Source: Chamaecyparis obtusa (Eukaryota > Streptophyta > Pinopsida > Cupressales > Cupressaceae). From it: 64,000 nucleotides of DNA. The notes under the pieces are model-generated. The model made no database searches and was not told the DNA's origin. It was given only the letters and a program-made list of their open reading frames with translations. Positions 46,915 through 60,850 of the stretch are shown here, piece by piece. Within the stretch, counting starts at the first letter, position 1. Each line of letters begins with the position of its first letter. Both the position numbers and the translations under genes were made by a program. The stretch spans positions 2,627,501 through 2,691,500 of the forward strand of contig BSBK01001534.1 in assembly GCA_027943335.1 (NCBI GenBank), given 5' to 3'.

Positions 46915-49900
46915 TTTTCTCCTAACAACCCTAGTTATTAAGATGACACCCAAAGGGATCTCTCAGGAAAGATAGATTATAAAGACAGGGGTGTATATGA
47001 GGACCTACTCTAATTACTCCCACACTTAGAGCTTGACAAATCTAGGATGAAGGAGTTGGTGCCCAAAAACCCTAGGGATTATATTAATGATGGGTTATTT
47101 GACAGAGGGATGTGGATGAGAGATGCCATGGTTGGGGAGTAGTATAATGGTTTTATTTTGTTTAAAGCTACATATTCTCAGAGAAATGCCTGTGCTTCCC
47201 TTAGCAATATATGGTAGTTTGATGTAGGGAAGCTCATTATACCTGGTGTTTTTATGGATGCTGGCATTCTTATTCAAATAGCCAAGTGCTATGATCAAGT
47301 GACAAGATGTGTTAGGGATATCAATGGAAATTTTTTAATAAGTATCATAGAAGATGAAATCAGACAGGTCTTTTCATTAAATGATCCTTCTATTGGAATG
47401 GAGAAGATTGATTTTGATGAGTTTAGTAAAATTTATTAGGTTCAAAGAGAATATCTGAGGTTTGGTCCTTTGAGAGATTTCCTTGGAAAGGTTGGCACCC
47501 TATGCATGGTTAGTTCAAGCACACCAGAGCCTTTCTGGTTGGATCTTTTCAGCTTAAGGGCACTAGGCATGTACAAATCTTTGACATTAATTCTAGGTCA
47601 AGATGAGGCAACACACATGCTTGTTCCTTACATGTTTATGATGGTGCAAATCTTACATCCCCACCTAGCATTAATTTTTTATTTTGCCCCCCTTCCTTGT
47701 AGACTTAATTCACCAAGGTTTAATAGGGATAAAAAACATGAAGGTAGACAAACCATTTGGATAGTATTCCATGTTGATGCATATGTGTTTGCATAATGGT
47801 GTTAACTTCTTTAGCAAGACAATGGAGATAGTTAGGGAAAAGAATGGTGAGTTATACCAGTCCAACTATGGACTACAAAGTTGTCATGGGACAAAACTGA
47901 TGCTAGTTATGTCATCTTTGATAGGAATTTTTCTTCAAGGCTGAGATCCTTGTTATTCTTTGAAAACCCTAGGATTCCTATGGAGTTATTGAGACTAATC
48001 AGACCAAAGGAATATTGCAAGGACATCACCATAGTTCATAATTTTGGTGACATAATTTTGTATCCATTTTCTATATTTTTCAGAGTGTATGGTTGCAAGA
48101 AGGCACCTTATGTACTACCATACCAAGTCCCTTTGAAAATAGGGTATGCAAATATTTTAAGGTAGATAGGTGATTTGTTGGAGAGAACCTTGATGAACAG
48201 GCAAAGGGGGACTTTGTTCCCTAGTATCACTATAGCCCACCAGTATATTATTGTCAAATGTGGATGGGTACATTTGAATAAGTTTTTGCAACCTTACATA
48301 ATGGCAACTACAATAATAAGATTTTCTAATAATGAGGGTTTCCTGTCAGGGATGTTTAAAGAAAAGACAAGGTGTGTTAGTATGGAACAGCAATTCAATT
48401 TTCCCAAGGACATAGTCAGGAATGAGTTTGATCTTCAAACTCAAGAGATAAAAAAGGAAAAGTGGATACTCTATAAGAAGACTATAGACTTTATCCAAAT
48501 CTTTGATAAAAAATACGATCCATTGAAGGATTTCTAGCCATGGGGAAGGAAACTAGATAACCTGATGGAACATTTTGAGGGTATCATACAAGAAGTGAAT
48601 GAAAAGAAAGGTGTGGTGATCCAATCTGATCCAAACAAAGAAAGAAGAATATTAAATCAGCCCGGATATGCAAATTTAATCCCTAAGGGGACATACACGA
48701 TTCAAGAGAGGAAGGGGTACAATGTCCTTCTCCCAGTTCAACATAAGGATAGACCTACTCCATCCACTTCCAAAGTGAAGAGACCTATGGATGACCCTAT
48801 TGAAGAACAACCTTCTCCAAAGAGGCAAAGAAAAGAAGAAGCTCAACCAGAATAAGAGATGTATTATCCTTCCCAATCCCCATTACAATTAGATGAATAG
48901 GGAGTTGCTCAGCAACTGGTAAAAATGAGTAATGAGGGAAATATTTTTGTTTCAAATGAAGAGATACAAGAAGGGATGCCAGAGGAACCCAAAGGAATTG
49001 TAATGGACCTCAATTTGGTAGAGTTTGAAGGTAAACAATTAGATCCAATTCTAAAGTAGGCAAATGATGGTTTCATTTTTTATGATAATTTTATCAAGAC
49101 TAGGGCATTTCTTCAATTCTTGTGGAGAATGCATATTAACCAATTCATAGAGATTTGTGAGAAGAAGAAAGATGAATTCCTTGATAGGGATATTACTGAG
49201 ATTAAAAATGAAACTAAAGGGGAGATGATTAAGAAGTTTGAAAAAATAACCCTAGATGAAGAAAGAGCCTTAGTTCATACTGCAGGGGTGTTAATTATCC
49301 CTGAGTGGGATATAGTAGATGCAATTGTTTTTGATGTAGTAAGATAAAGTAAAATAACTATTCATTCCACTACAGAACAAGCACAACAGGCTGCTAGGAG
49401 TGTGGTTTTCTCAGATGATCATGCCGCCCTAGTGATGTGGTCCCTTAAGAGGGAAGGAAATAAAGATAGAAATGAGGCACATCCCTCAGAATACTTAGGA
49501 AATATACTAGTGCATAGAGTGGGTGAGACTTTGACTATTGAAGCCTCAAGTATCATCTTGGAGACAACCAAGTTTAATTTGAAGGTGGAAAAAAAGGATG
49601 CTTAGGAGAAAGAAGAATTGAGAATTAAGTTTGAAACTATTTTCAAATCCTACAATGAGTTGAAAGTGGAGATGATTAAAAAAGATAAATTGATATCACA
49701 ATTAACTGGACCATAGAGTCATAGGACTCCTCAATTAATGATTTCTGATTAGCCTATAGTAGCCTCCTCTACAAGCCCCATTATTGAATTTCCACCCTCC
49801 CCCTTCCCAGAGGTAAATATAGAAGCAAGGGTTAGTTGGGAAAAGCAACACCTGCTTGAAGAAAGAGATAGGTTGAGGGAAACTAGAGAGAAACTAAATA

Positions 49901-49972
49901 GGGAAAGAGATGAACACCTAAAGGCCACATCTGTTGTCGAGAAAAAATATGAGGAAAAGGTCAGAGGAGCAG
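46915..49972 (+). pseudogene. ORFX, N-terminal three quarters: large unrecognised ORF
   Basis: Not recognised. One reading frame runs about 3,060 bp with roughly 20 stops and no frameshift. The N-terminal part reads as a globular protein: FDRGMWMRDAM, GKLIIPGVFMDAGI, CVRDINGNFLISI, EIRQVFSLNDPS, YLRFGPLRDFLGKVGTL. The middle part (47881-48537) continues as folded-looking sequence (LRLIRPKEY, LPYQVPLKIGYANI). Near 48780-48850 is a basic PSPKRQRKEEAQPE, a possible nuclear signal. The C-terminal part (49800-49972) is strongly charged and probably coiled-coil (LEERDRLRETREKLNRE). No RT, integrase, transposase or gag motif is visible. The true start is uncertain; there is no good ATG before about 47026. 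E3 is inserted after 49972. Confidence 0.7.
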
Positions 49973-50639
49973 TGATGTAGGAGCATCTTGGGTACTTGGC
50001 AATCCTGTGTCACCAAAATTTTTTTGGAGTTTGTCTATGTTTCTCAGTTCCTTCATTGACTAAGTTGGTCGGTAGTTGGTTGATTTCCTTTGGTTACCAA
50101 GTGTGGTCAGTTATCTCCTGGGCAGTCGGTTGTTTCACTGGCACTCAATGATGATTTTCTATTGCTCGGTCATCCTTGCTTACCGAGTAGTTTCTTTTGA
50201 GTTTTTGTTGTGGCCGACGTGTGCATTAATGTTGGGTAGCGATTGGAATCCATCATTAGGAAGCGTGTGGTCCTAGATCTGATCGTTCCTTCTGTTGATT
50301 GTGGATCTGAAGGCTGACTCAATTTGATAGACTCTTGTATAAATGTAGTTGTTTGGTTGTAGTTGAAGGAGAAGTTTAGTTAGAAGGAAGAAGATACTAG
50401 ATTAGAGATCATGGGCATATCCTCGCATGTTTGAGGACTTCTGTAATTCATTGTAATATCTAGCCCTAATCGGGAAGGCCTTACAGCCCGACATGTATGA
50501 TTCTATTTGATGAAAATTAATTAAAGATTATGCATTCTCTCTCTCACTATTGTTGTTTATTGCTTCCATGTGTTGTTGAGCAGGCTGGATCATTAGGGTG
50601 TGCCATTCTTTGACCTCTCTTGACCCTGCCCTTGCGTCA
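49973..50639 (+). repeat. E3 left LTR
   Basis: TGATGTAGGAGC... to ...CCTTGCGTCA, with a TATA-like 'cttgtataaatg' (50335-50346). Confidence 0.9.
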
Positions 50640-50641
50640 GG

Positions 50642-50654
50642 TGGTATCAAAGCC
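50642..50654 (+). other. E3 primer binding site
   Basis: TGGTATCAAAGCC, initiator tRNA-Met type with one change from TGGTATCAGAGC, two bases after the LTR. Confidence 0.85.
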
Positions 50655-50774
50655 AGGTTATATCTTGATCTAGGTTTGTGGATCTAGGTTTGTAGGTTCC
50701 TCTTGAGAAGCCCTAGTTGATTGTTGTGGGGTAGCAGATTGCAATCTGACCTACAATTGTAGAGGGTTGTCAAG

Positions 50775-52486
50775 ATGGTTCATGGGAGGAGAGATGCAGA
50801 TCCAGGATTGGCAGATATGCTAAGGCAGATTCTTGCTAGGTTAGAAGTCATTGAAACAACCCAAAGAAGAGGCAGTCGTCTTGAAGATGTTAGTGATGAT
50901 GAAATTGAGGAAGAACAGGAGAATGCAGAACCTGCACCTATTATGGATCAAGGTGAAGAAATATTTTTGAAGGCTTTGCCAAGTTTGAAGTCTACACCAC
51001 ATTTCAATCCTCCTAAGTATGGTGGAAAGCTAGATTCTGATGAATTGGTGGACTGGATCACCGAGATGGAAAAGTATTTTGAGTATGAAAACATTCCTGA
51101 AGACAAGAAGGTGAAGATTGCAAGCACAAAGTTGAAAAGTCATGCATCCTTATGGTGGGAACATCTGCAATTAGATAGGAAGAGGAAAGACAAAGACAAA
51201 ATCAAGGTATGGAATAAAATGGTGAATAAATTGAAAGGAAAGTTCTTACCTTGTGATTATTATATTAACCTAGTTCAGCAAATGCAAAGTTTAAGGTAAA
51301 AAGATAGCTCATTAAAAGAGTATACTGAGGAATTCTATAGATTAGATATCAAATCTAGACATGATGAAGATGATGTGGAAAGAATTAGTAGATACCTGAA
51401 TGGTTTGAGAGTTTCCATCCAAGAGGAAATTAGTTTGGTCAAGTTGGAGAGCATTGAAGAGGCTTATCAATTTGCATTGAAGGCCGAGGAGAAATTGAAC
51501 AAAGGACATGAGCAAAGATAAAGAGGTCGAGGTGGTAGATTCCCTCAAGGAAGAGGTAGATATAATGGTGAAAATGGTAGATCTGAACCTGAAAAGACAA
51601 ATGTTGCTAAGGCAAGACCGAGTGGAAAGGTGAAAGTTCATCTACAGGTAGAGGCATTAACTACAAAGGTGGTTATAGAAGAGGAAGTTTCTGAGGAACT
51701 TGTTACAATTTTGGAGGACATAGATCTTGTGAATGTACACATGCTAGTAAGAAGGCTAGTAGTAGTAGAAATTATTTGGTGCAAGAAGAATTACATAATG
51801 AACCTGAGAAAGAAAATAACTTGATGGTAAGGAGAGCACTATGGAATGAAAGCAAAAAGGAAGATCCAGTAAGAAAAAGTTTGTTCAAGAACAGATGTAG
51901 AGTTTCTGACAAAGTTTGGAAGGTAATCATTGACAGTGGTATCTCAAAGAATTTGGCATTTGAAGAGATGGTCACAAAATTGCAGTTGAAAAGGTTGGCA
52001 CATCCGAAGCCCTATTAGATTTCATGGATCAAGGATGAGCATACACTCCTGGTAAGTGAACAATGTTATGTGAATTTGAAGATTGGAAAGTACAATGATA
52101 AGGTGTTATGTGATATCATGCCTATGGATTGTTGTCATATTCTGTTGGGTAGACCTTGGCAATATGATAGACATGCTATATATGATGGGAGATTGCATAA
52201 GTATACTATTGTGGCTGATGGAAAGAAATAAATCTTGTTACCTTTGATGGAAGAACCTATTAGTAATGTTTGCACATTTGTAAAAGTTTGTTTGATGGAG
52301 GGAAGAAATTTTGTTAACTCTTTGAAGAAGAATGATGTATGTTTTGCTATGATTCCTAACAAACTGAGTAAGAAAATAGAGGATAATGTCCCTGAGGAGA
52401 TTGATAAGTTACTCACTGAGTAAAGTGATATCATTTTTGATAATGTACCTAATGGTTTTCCACCAAAGAGAAGTATTGATCATTGC
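50775..52486 (+). pseudogene. gag: E3 gag and protease (broken)
   Basis: ATG at 50775 (MVHGRRDADPG). The capsid domain includes FNPPKYGGKLDSDELVDWI, WWEHLQL and LKGKFLP. Stops occur at 51298-51300 and 51520-51522, and there is a frameshift near 51.63 kb. A damaged zinc knuckle (CYNFGGHRSCECT, a Phe where Cys is expected) follows near 51.70-51.75 kb. The protease active site IIDSGISKN lies at about 51926-51952. The protease-RT linker has stops at 52015-52017 and near 52230 and 52422. In an active element gag forms the particle and protease cuts the polyprotein. Frame 3 before the shift and frame 2 after it are used. Confidence 0.85.
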
Positions 52487-55216
52487 ATGGATCTAATCCC
52501 TGGAGCTATTTTACCAAACAAGGCACCTCATCAGTTAACACCTACTGAGAATCAGGAATTGAACCGACAGATTCAAGAGTTGCTAGGGAAAGGTTTGATC
52601 AGAGAAAGTTTGAGTCCTTATGTAGTACCTACTATATTGGCACCTAAGAAGAATGGAGAATGGAGAATGTGTACTGATTCCAGAGCAAACAATAAGATAA
52701 TAGTGAAGTATAGGTTTCCTATACCGAGAATGGATGACATAGTGGACAGTTTGACTGGAGCAAAGTATTTCACCAAAATTGATTTGAAAAGTGGGTATCA
52801 TCAGATCATAATCAGAGAAGGTGATGAATGGAAGACCACTTTCAAGAGGAAAGAAGGTTTGTATGAGTGGTTGGTTATGCTTTTTGGTTTAACTAATGCA
52901 CCGAGTACTTTTATGAGGCTAATGAATGAAGTTTTGAAGAAATTCTTGGGTAAGTTTATGATTGTATATCTTGATGATATTCTGATATTCAGTAAGACCG
53001 GAGAAGAACATTTGTTTCATGTTAGACAAGTTTTGCAGAGATTGAAAGAGGAAAAGTTGCTGATAAATCTAAAAAAGTGTTCATTTATGAAAGAGGAGAT
53101 TGTGTATTTGGGATTTGTGATCTTAGTTGATGGTTTGAAGATGGATCTTGAAAAGGTTGAAGCTATTTTGAATTGGCCTACACCTATGAATGCTAGTGAG
53201 GTAAGATCATTTCATGGTTTGGAAAGTTTTTACCAAAAGTTCATAAGGAATTTTAGTTCAATTTGTAATGCTATGATTGAGACTATGAGACGAGATAAAA
53301 GGGAATTTAGGTGGACACATGGAGCTGATAAAATTTTTGAGACTCTAAAGCAGAAGGTTGTTGAATTACCTATTTTGACATTACCTAATTTCAGTAAGGT
53401 ATTTCAAGTGGAATGTGATGCAAGTGGTAGTGCAATTGGAGCTGTGTTGAGTCAAGAAGGTAAACCTGTTGCTTTCTTTAGTGAAAAGTTGAATGATGCT
53501 AGAAGGAAATATTCTATGTATGATCAAGAATTCTATGCTATTGTTCAAGCACTAAAGAAATGGAGACATTATTTGATACCAAGTGAATTTGTGTTGTAAA
53601 ATGATCATAAGGCTTTACAATATTTGGGTAGTCAGAATAAGTTGAATCAGAGACATATGAAATGGGTTGAGTATTTGTAGAGTTATACATTTGTGATAAA
53701 GCATAAGAGTGGAGTCACTAACCGAGTTGTTGATGCATTGAGTAGAAGAAGATCTTTGATGATCGAGATGAAAATTGAAGTTCTTGGTTTTGATGAGATG
53801 AGAGATTTGTATGAAACTGATCCTGATTTTTTTGAGCCATGGAGAAAGTGCAGAGCACCTATTCAAGATCAACAAGATACTAAATGGGATGAATATTTTA
53901 TTCAAGAAGGTATGTTGTTTAAAGGTATTCAGTTGTGTATACCGAGAGGAAAAATGAGAACTAATTTGATAAAGGAAAAATATAGTAGTGGTTTGGCTGG
54001 ACATTTTGGTATTGATAAAACATGGAATTTGCTTAAGGAGAAATACTATTGGCCACAGTTGTATAAAGATGTTCAGAAATTTGTGAAAAATTGTGGAATT
54101 TGTCAAGTTGCAAAAGGAGTAAGTCAGAATAGTGGACTGTATACACTGATTGTTGTACCTGAGAAACCTTGGATTGACATCAGTAAGGATTTTGTTCTTG
54201 GCTTATCGAAGACAGTAAGAGGTAATGATTCTATATTTGTTGTTGTGGATAGATTTTCTAAGATGATACATTTTATACCTTGTAAAAAGACATCAGATGC
54301 AATACATGTAGCAGATCTTTTCTTTAAGGAAATTGTCAAATTGCATGGATTATCGAGGAGTATCATCTCTGACCGAGACAGTAAATTTGTTGGATATTTT
54401 TGGAAAACCTTTTGGAAGAAATTTGGCACTGAGTTGAAATATAGTTCTACATTTCACCCACAAACCGATGGACAAACTGAAGTTTTTAATAGAAGTTTGG
54501 GAAATCTTTTGTGATGTTTAGTTGGAGACACACCGAGTAATTGGGATTCTGTATTGGCACAAGCAGAGTTTGCATACAATAATTCAGTGAATAGGAGTAC
54601 TGGAAAGACACCATTTGAGATTGTGAATGACACACAGCCAAGGGGTATATCTAATTTAAGGGATATTGCTGATGAAAGTAAGAGAAGTGTTGAAGGACTA
54701 AAATTTGTTGAGTACATGAAGACATTGCATGAAGATGTGAAGCTGAAGCTGGAAGAGAGTAATCAGAAGTACAAAGACATAGTTGATAGATCAAGGAGAT
54801 ATAAGACTTTTGATGTTGGTGATGAAGTGATGGTTCATTTGAAGAAAGGTCAGTTTCCTATTGGAACATATGGGAAGCTGAAGATGAAGAAGTTTGGACC
54901 TTGCAAGATTTTGAGGAAATTTGACAGTGGAAATGCATATGAGATTGAGTTACCTGATGACATGGACATATCACCAATTTTCAACATTGCTGATTTGTAT
55001 GAGTATCATGAACCTGATGAAGAAGTGATTGTACTGACAGAGTATCCTAAGAAGAAGAATGAAGAAGTTGAGCAGATCCTGAAACAAAGAGTTGGCAAAA
55101 GTACAAGAGGACAACAATATATGGAATATCTGGTAAAATGGAAGAATAGACCGATGGAAGATAGTTCATGGATTTCACAGTCTGAGTTGGATGTAGCTCG
55201 GATCATACCTAAATAA
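52487..55216 (+). pseudogene. pol: E3 pol: RT, RNase H, integrase, chromodomain
   Basis: One frame with only three internal stops (53597-53599, 53678-53680, 54512-54514). RT: WRMCTDSRANN, TKIDLKSGYHQI and the catalytic YLDD (52967-52978). RNase H: FQVECDASGSAIGAVLSQ and YDQEFYAIVQALKKWRHYL. Integrase: zinc-binding part with GHFGIDKTW and NCGICQVAK; the first zinc His is Tyr here (codon 53981-53983). Catalytic residues lie in DISKDFVLGL, SDRDSKF and GQTEVFNRS. The C-terminal chromodomain (about 55060-55190, YMEYLVKWKNRP and DSSWISQSEL) identifies a chromovirus; this domain directs integration to marked chromatin. Stop TAA at 55214-55216. Much better preserved than E2. Confidence 0.95.
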
Positions 55217-55253
55217 TGATTCAGAGAATCATTTCAAAATAATCCCAGGTGTC

Positions 55254-55927
55254 TGATGTAGGAGCATCTTGGTCCTTGGCAATCCTATGTCACCAAATTT
55301 TTTTTGGAGTTTGTCTATGTTGCTCGGTTCCTTCTTTGACCGAGTTGGTCAGTAGTTGGTCAGTTTCCTTTGGTTACCAAGTGTGGTTAATTATCTCCTA
55401 GGTGGTCAGTTGTTTCACTGGCGCTCGATGATGCTTGTCTATTGCTCGGTCATCCTTGCTTACCGAGTAGTTTCTTTTGAGTTTCTGTTGTGGCCAACTT
55501 GTGCATTTATGTTGGGTCATAGATTTAATGTTGGAATCCATCATTGGGAAGTGTGTGGTCCCAAATCTAACTGTTCCTTTGATTGATTGTGGATATTAAG
55601 GCTAACTCAGTTTGGTAGACTCTTGTATAAATGTATTTGTTTGGTTGTAGTTGAGGGAGAAGTTTATTTAGAAGGAAGAAGATAGTAGATTAGAGATCAT
55701 GGGAAAATCCTCACATGTTTGAGGACTTCTTTAATTCATTGTAATATCTGGCCCTAACTGGGAAGGCCCTACAGCCTTACATGTATGATTCCATTTGATG
55801 AAAATTAATGAAAGATTTTGCATTCTCTCTCTCACTGTTGTTGTTTATTGCTTCCGCTTGTTGTTGAGCAGGCTGGATCATTAGGGTGTGTCATCCTTTG
55901 GCCCCTCTTGACCCTGCCCTTGCATCA
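55254..55927 (+). repeat. E3 right LTR
   Basis: Collinear with the left LTR; ends CCTTGCATCA. A short 'cccaggtgtc' stands in the polypurine position. Confidence 0.92.
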
Positions 55928-56644
55928 ATAATGCAATTTGTAAATAATCTAAATCCTATAATTTTGTTTGATCATGCTAAGAGATTACATGCACTGCTAA
56001 CATCATTGAGTGATCATAATGCTGAGTTAGGGCCAATTTTGGATAAATGGGTAGGAAGGGCCTCCAACATGAAGCTTTTCTACATCATTTCAAAGGGTCA
56101 ATTTGACCCGGATCCATTAATCAAACTAGTGCACAAGTTTGTGAAGAGTATTGTGGAATACAAGATCATCATGGATGATTTTGAGAGAAAGGCCAATCTG
56201 CTGAAGAAATAACTGACAGTTTCCAGTTGTGAGCTAATTCCAAGCGTGTTTAAAAGAAATGGAGAACTTAAGGAATTAGTCAAGTGGAGAGAGAGGATGG
56301 ATGAATACTTTTCAACAAGGATGAAAAGTATTTTGACTTTAGAAAATACTCTTATCTTCATCCATGCCATCGAGATGCTAATAACTGCAAAATCAAGATT
56401 TGATTTTATTCAATAGGAAATTGAGCAAATGGAGAGCAAGTGGCAGCAATTATCTGGCAGGAAGGATGAGATCATCAATTTTGTGTTCCCAAGTGAGGAA
56501 CTGTTCAATGAATGGAGATATCAGTACATCCCTCATGTTGAAAGAGTAAATACTCCATCTACTTCTTGAGGCGAGCAAAAGGTTGTGACTCATAGTTTTG
56601 AGTTGGTAAGATGTAAGAAGCATTTATTGCAGGTACAATCATGA
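55928..56644 (+). pseudogene. ORFX, C-terminal part after E3
   Basis: Continues the unrecognised protein directly at the right edge of E3: MQFVNNLNPIILFDHAKRL..., an open stretch to 56212 and then the same frame with stops near 56211, 56415 and 56567 to a TGA at 56642-56644. Charged and helical in look (WRERMDEYFSTRMKS, EIEQMESKWQQLSGRKDE). With the first part it totals about 1,260 codons. No known domain. Confidence 0.65.
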
Positions 56645-59062
<2,418 letters not shown>

Positions 59063-59076
59063 AAAGAGGGGCAAAA
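59063..59076 (+). other. E2 polypurine tract
   Basis: AAAGAGGGGCAAAA immediately before the right LTR. Confidence 0.9.
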
Positions 59077-60140
59077 TGTAGACACCTAAAAATCCTTTAG
59101 AAAATAAAAATATTTTTATTTTCTGAAAACCCCTGATGACATCATCATTTATTAATTAATTAATTAATTAATTTATTTTTATGCCATTAAATCCTCCTAT
59201 TTTAATTACACATCTTTAATTAAAGACTCCCTCCCCAAATCATTTAAATCAAGTTTGAGTGATTTGCCCCTATTTATTAATTATTAATTGATAAATTGAC
59301 CAGAAATTCTTTAAATAAATAAAATATTTATTTAAATACTAAAACCTTAGAAATGTTCTAGAAATCACTAACCTCTTCTAGAATTTCCTAATCTCACCCT
59401 AAACCTAATTAAAAAGTGATTCCTACCCTTTTTAGACTAAACCCTTCAAACTTTGACTTTGGGTCAAAAACCCTCATAAATGAGCCTACATGCTCATAAA
59501 TGCTTCTTACATCTTCATTAATGACTCGTACAAGTCATTAATGAAGCTCATGTCTCCTCTTCCACTCTTGTTCCCCTTGCACACTTCCCTAGTGTTGCTC
59601 ACACGTGTGAGCAACTTTGACCAAGGTTAAACCTTACCATACCCCAAACCTTACCTCTGACCCTAACTCTCCTTCTTAACCCAAGCCTTTCCTCAAATCC
59701 TATAAATAGCCTCCTCTTCTAGAGAAAATTACCAATTCACATCTTTTACTTTGAGTAGTGTTATAATGTTAGTTTCATTCTAGAGCTTAATCATTTAGCA
59801 TACTTTGTTAGCTTACTTCATTTTTATGCTTTTCTAACTCACATTAGCATAGCATAATGTATTAATCTAATGAATTAAAATGAATCTAGCTTAATCATTC
59901 TTAACATCATTAGGATCTTTGAAGCCTTAGGGGAAAGCTCCAAGTGCTTAGAAAACACACCCACATTCCTCTTATCAGAGAAAATCAAATAGTTCTTAGG
60001 TGCATTTGTTTTGGCTCAATCTAAGGTGGTTTGGTTTTTTATGTTTATGTTTTGGACTAATATAAATGCTAGAATTAAATCTAACATTTTCCTTGTTTAC
60101 GCCCGTTCCAAATAGATACCAATCAAAATCGTAGTCTACA
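59077..60140 (+). repeat. E2 right LTR
   Basis: TGTAGACACC... to ...GTAGTCTACA; collinear with 31057-32194. Confidence 0.95.
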
Positions 60141-60850
60141 GATAGTCAAGTGGATTTTGTTTGTAACCTAGGTGTGCTACTTCTACACTAGTTACCAATG
60201 AGCATACTTCAAGATATTAGATATTGGAGAGTGCAGTCTTAATCCTAGTAAGAACTATAGTCATGTAGATGAATCTATCTCTGAGAATACTTTGAAGAAT
60301 ATAGGAATTGGCATTCTATGTATAGGTAAGGAGGCCTCAGAGGATCTAACCCTATCCCAACCTAAGCCCTCCAATAAGATTAAAGGAAGAAAGAAAGGGG
60401 AAATCCTCCCATTTTCCAAAGGCAAGTTGAACATTATAAAGGAGAATAAGAGGGGAAAAGACTAGTCTTGTAATCACAAAGCCTAATTCTAAGAAGATAG
60501 AATCTAATTATAGTCTCCCAAAATGCTTTTATAGTTTCAAGAAAAATAGTGGCCTAAGCCAAAATAGTTAGAATGATGAGCATTAATCGTGTCTCATGGA
60601 ATATTAGGGAAATTGAATTCCTAGATGGGTAATACATCATTAATAGATTCATGAACACTTATCATGAAAATTATGTTATTATGTTTTAAGAAGTAAAAGC
60701 TACTAGTTTCACCCTTGAGACTAGCCTAAGAATAATATGTAAGGATTCCATATAAATTGTGACTAAACATGGGAGAGGGAAAGGATGTGTTTCCCTATTA
60801 ATTTTGTATAATCCTAAAAAGTTAACAATTATAATTATATGCTCAATTTA
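60141..60850 (+). pseudogene. LINE-like ORF1 end and ORF2 endonuclease start
   Basis: Begins with the right GATAG duplication. The frame left at 31056 continues here for about 17 codons before a TAG; the region to about 60570 is Lys/Ser-rich relic. At 60572 an ATG opens MSINRVSWNIRE, followed by QEVK-like 'FxEVKAT' about 35 codons on and KHGRGKGCVSLLI. This is the pattern of the N-terminus of a LINE ORF2 apurinic endonuclease (SWNIRG ... QExK). Three stops interrupt it. Nothing of the RT is seen; sequence character changes at about 60850. Confidence 0.7.

Larger units (their letters stand above)
49973..55927 (+). mobile_element. E3: chromovirus-type Ty3/gypsy retrotransposon nested in ORFX
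   Basis: 5.96 kb with LTRs at 49973-50639 and 55254-55927, an initiator-Met-type PBS, gag-pol in the plus orientation and a C-terminal chromodomain. ORFX sequence flanks it on both sides. Right flank ATAATG faces left GTGATG at the LTR edge; I could not define a clean target duplication. LTRs differ at about 70 of 670 positions by hand count. Confidence 0.92.

Noticed and set aside
53615..54717. Minus-strand ORFs of 87-163 aa inside E3
   Set aside because: Antisense shadows of the intact pol frame; no motif.
49968..55932. Target-site duplication for E3
   Set aside because: Flanks GAGCAG and ATAATG do not match. GTGATG versus ATAATG is suggestive but overlaps the LTR start, so I do not claim it.
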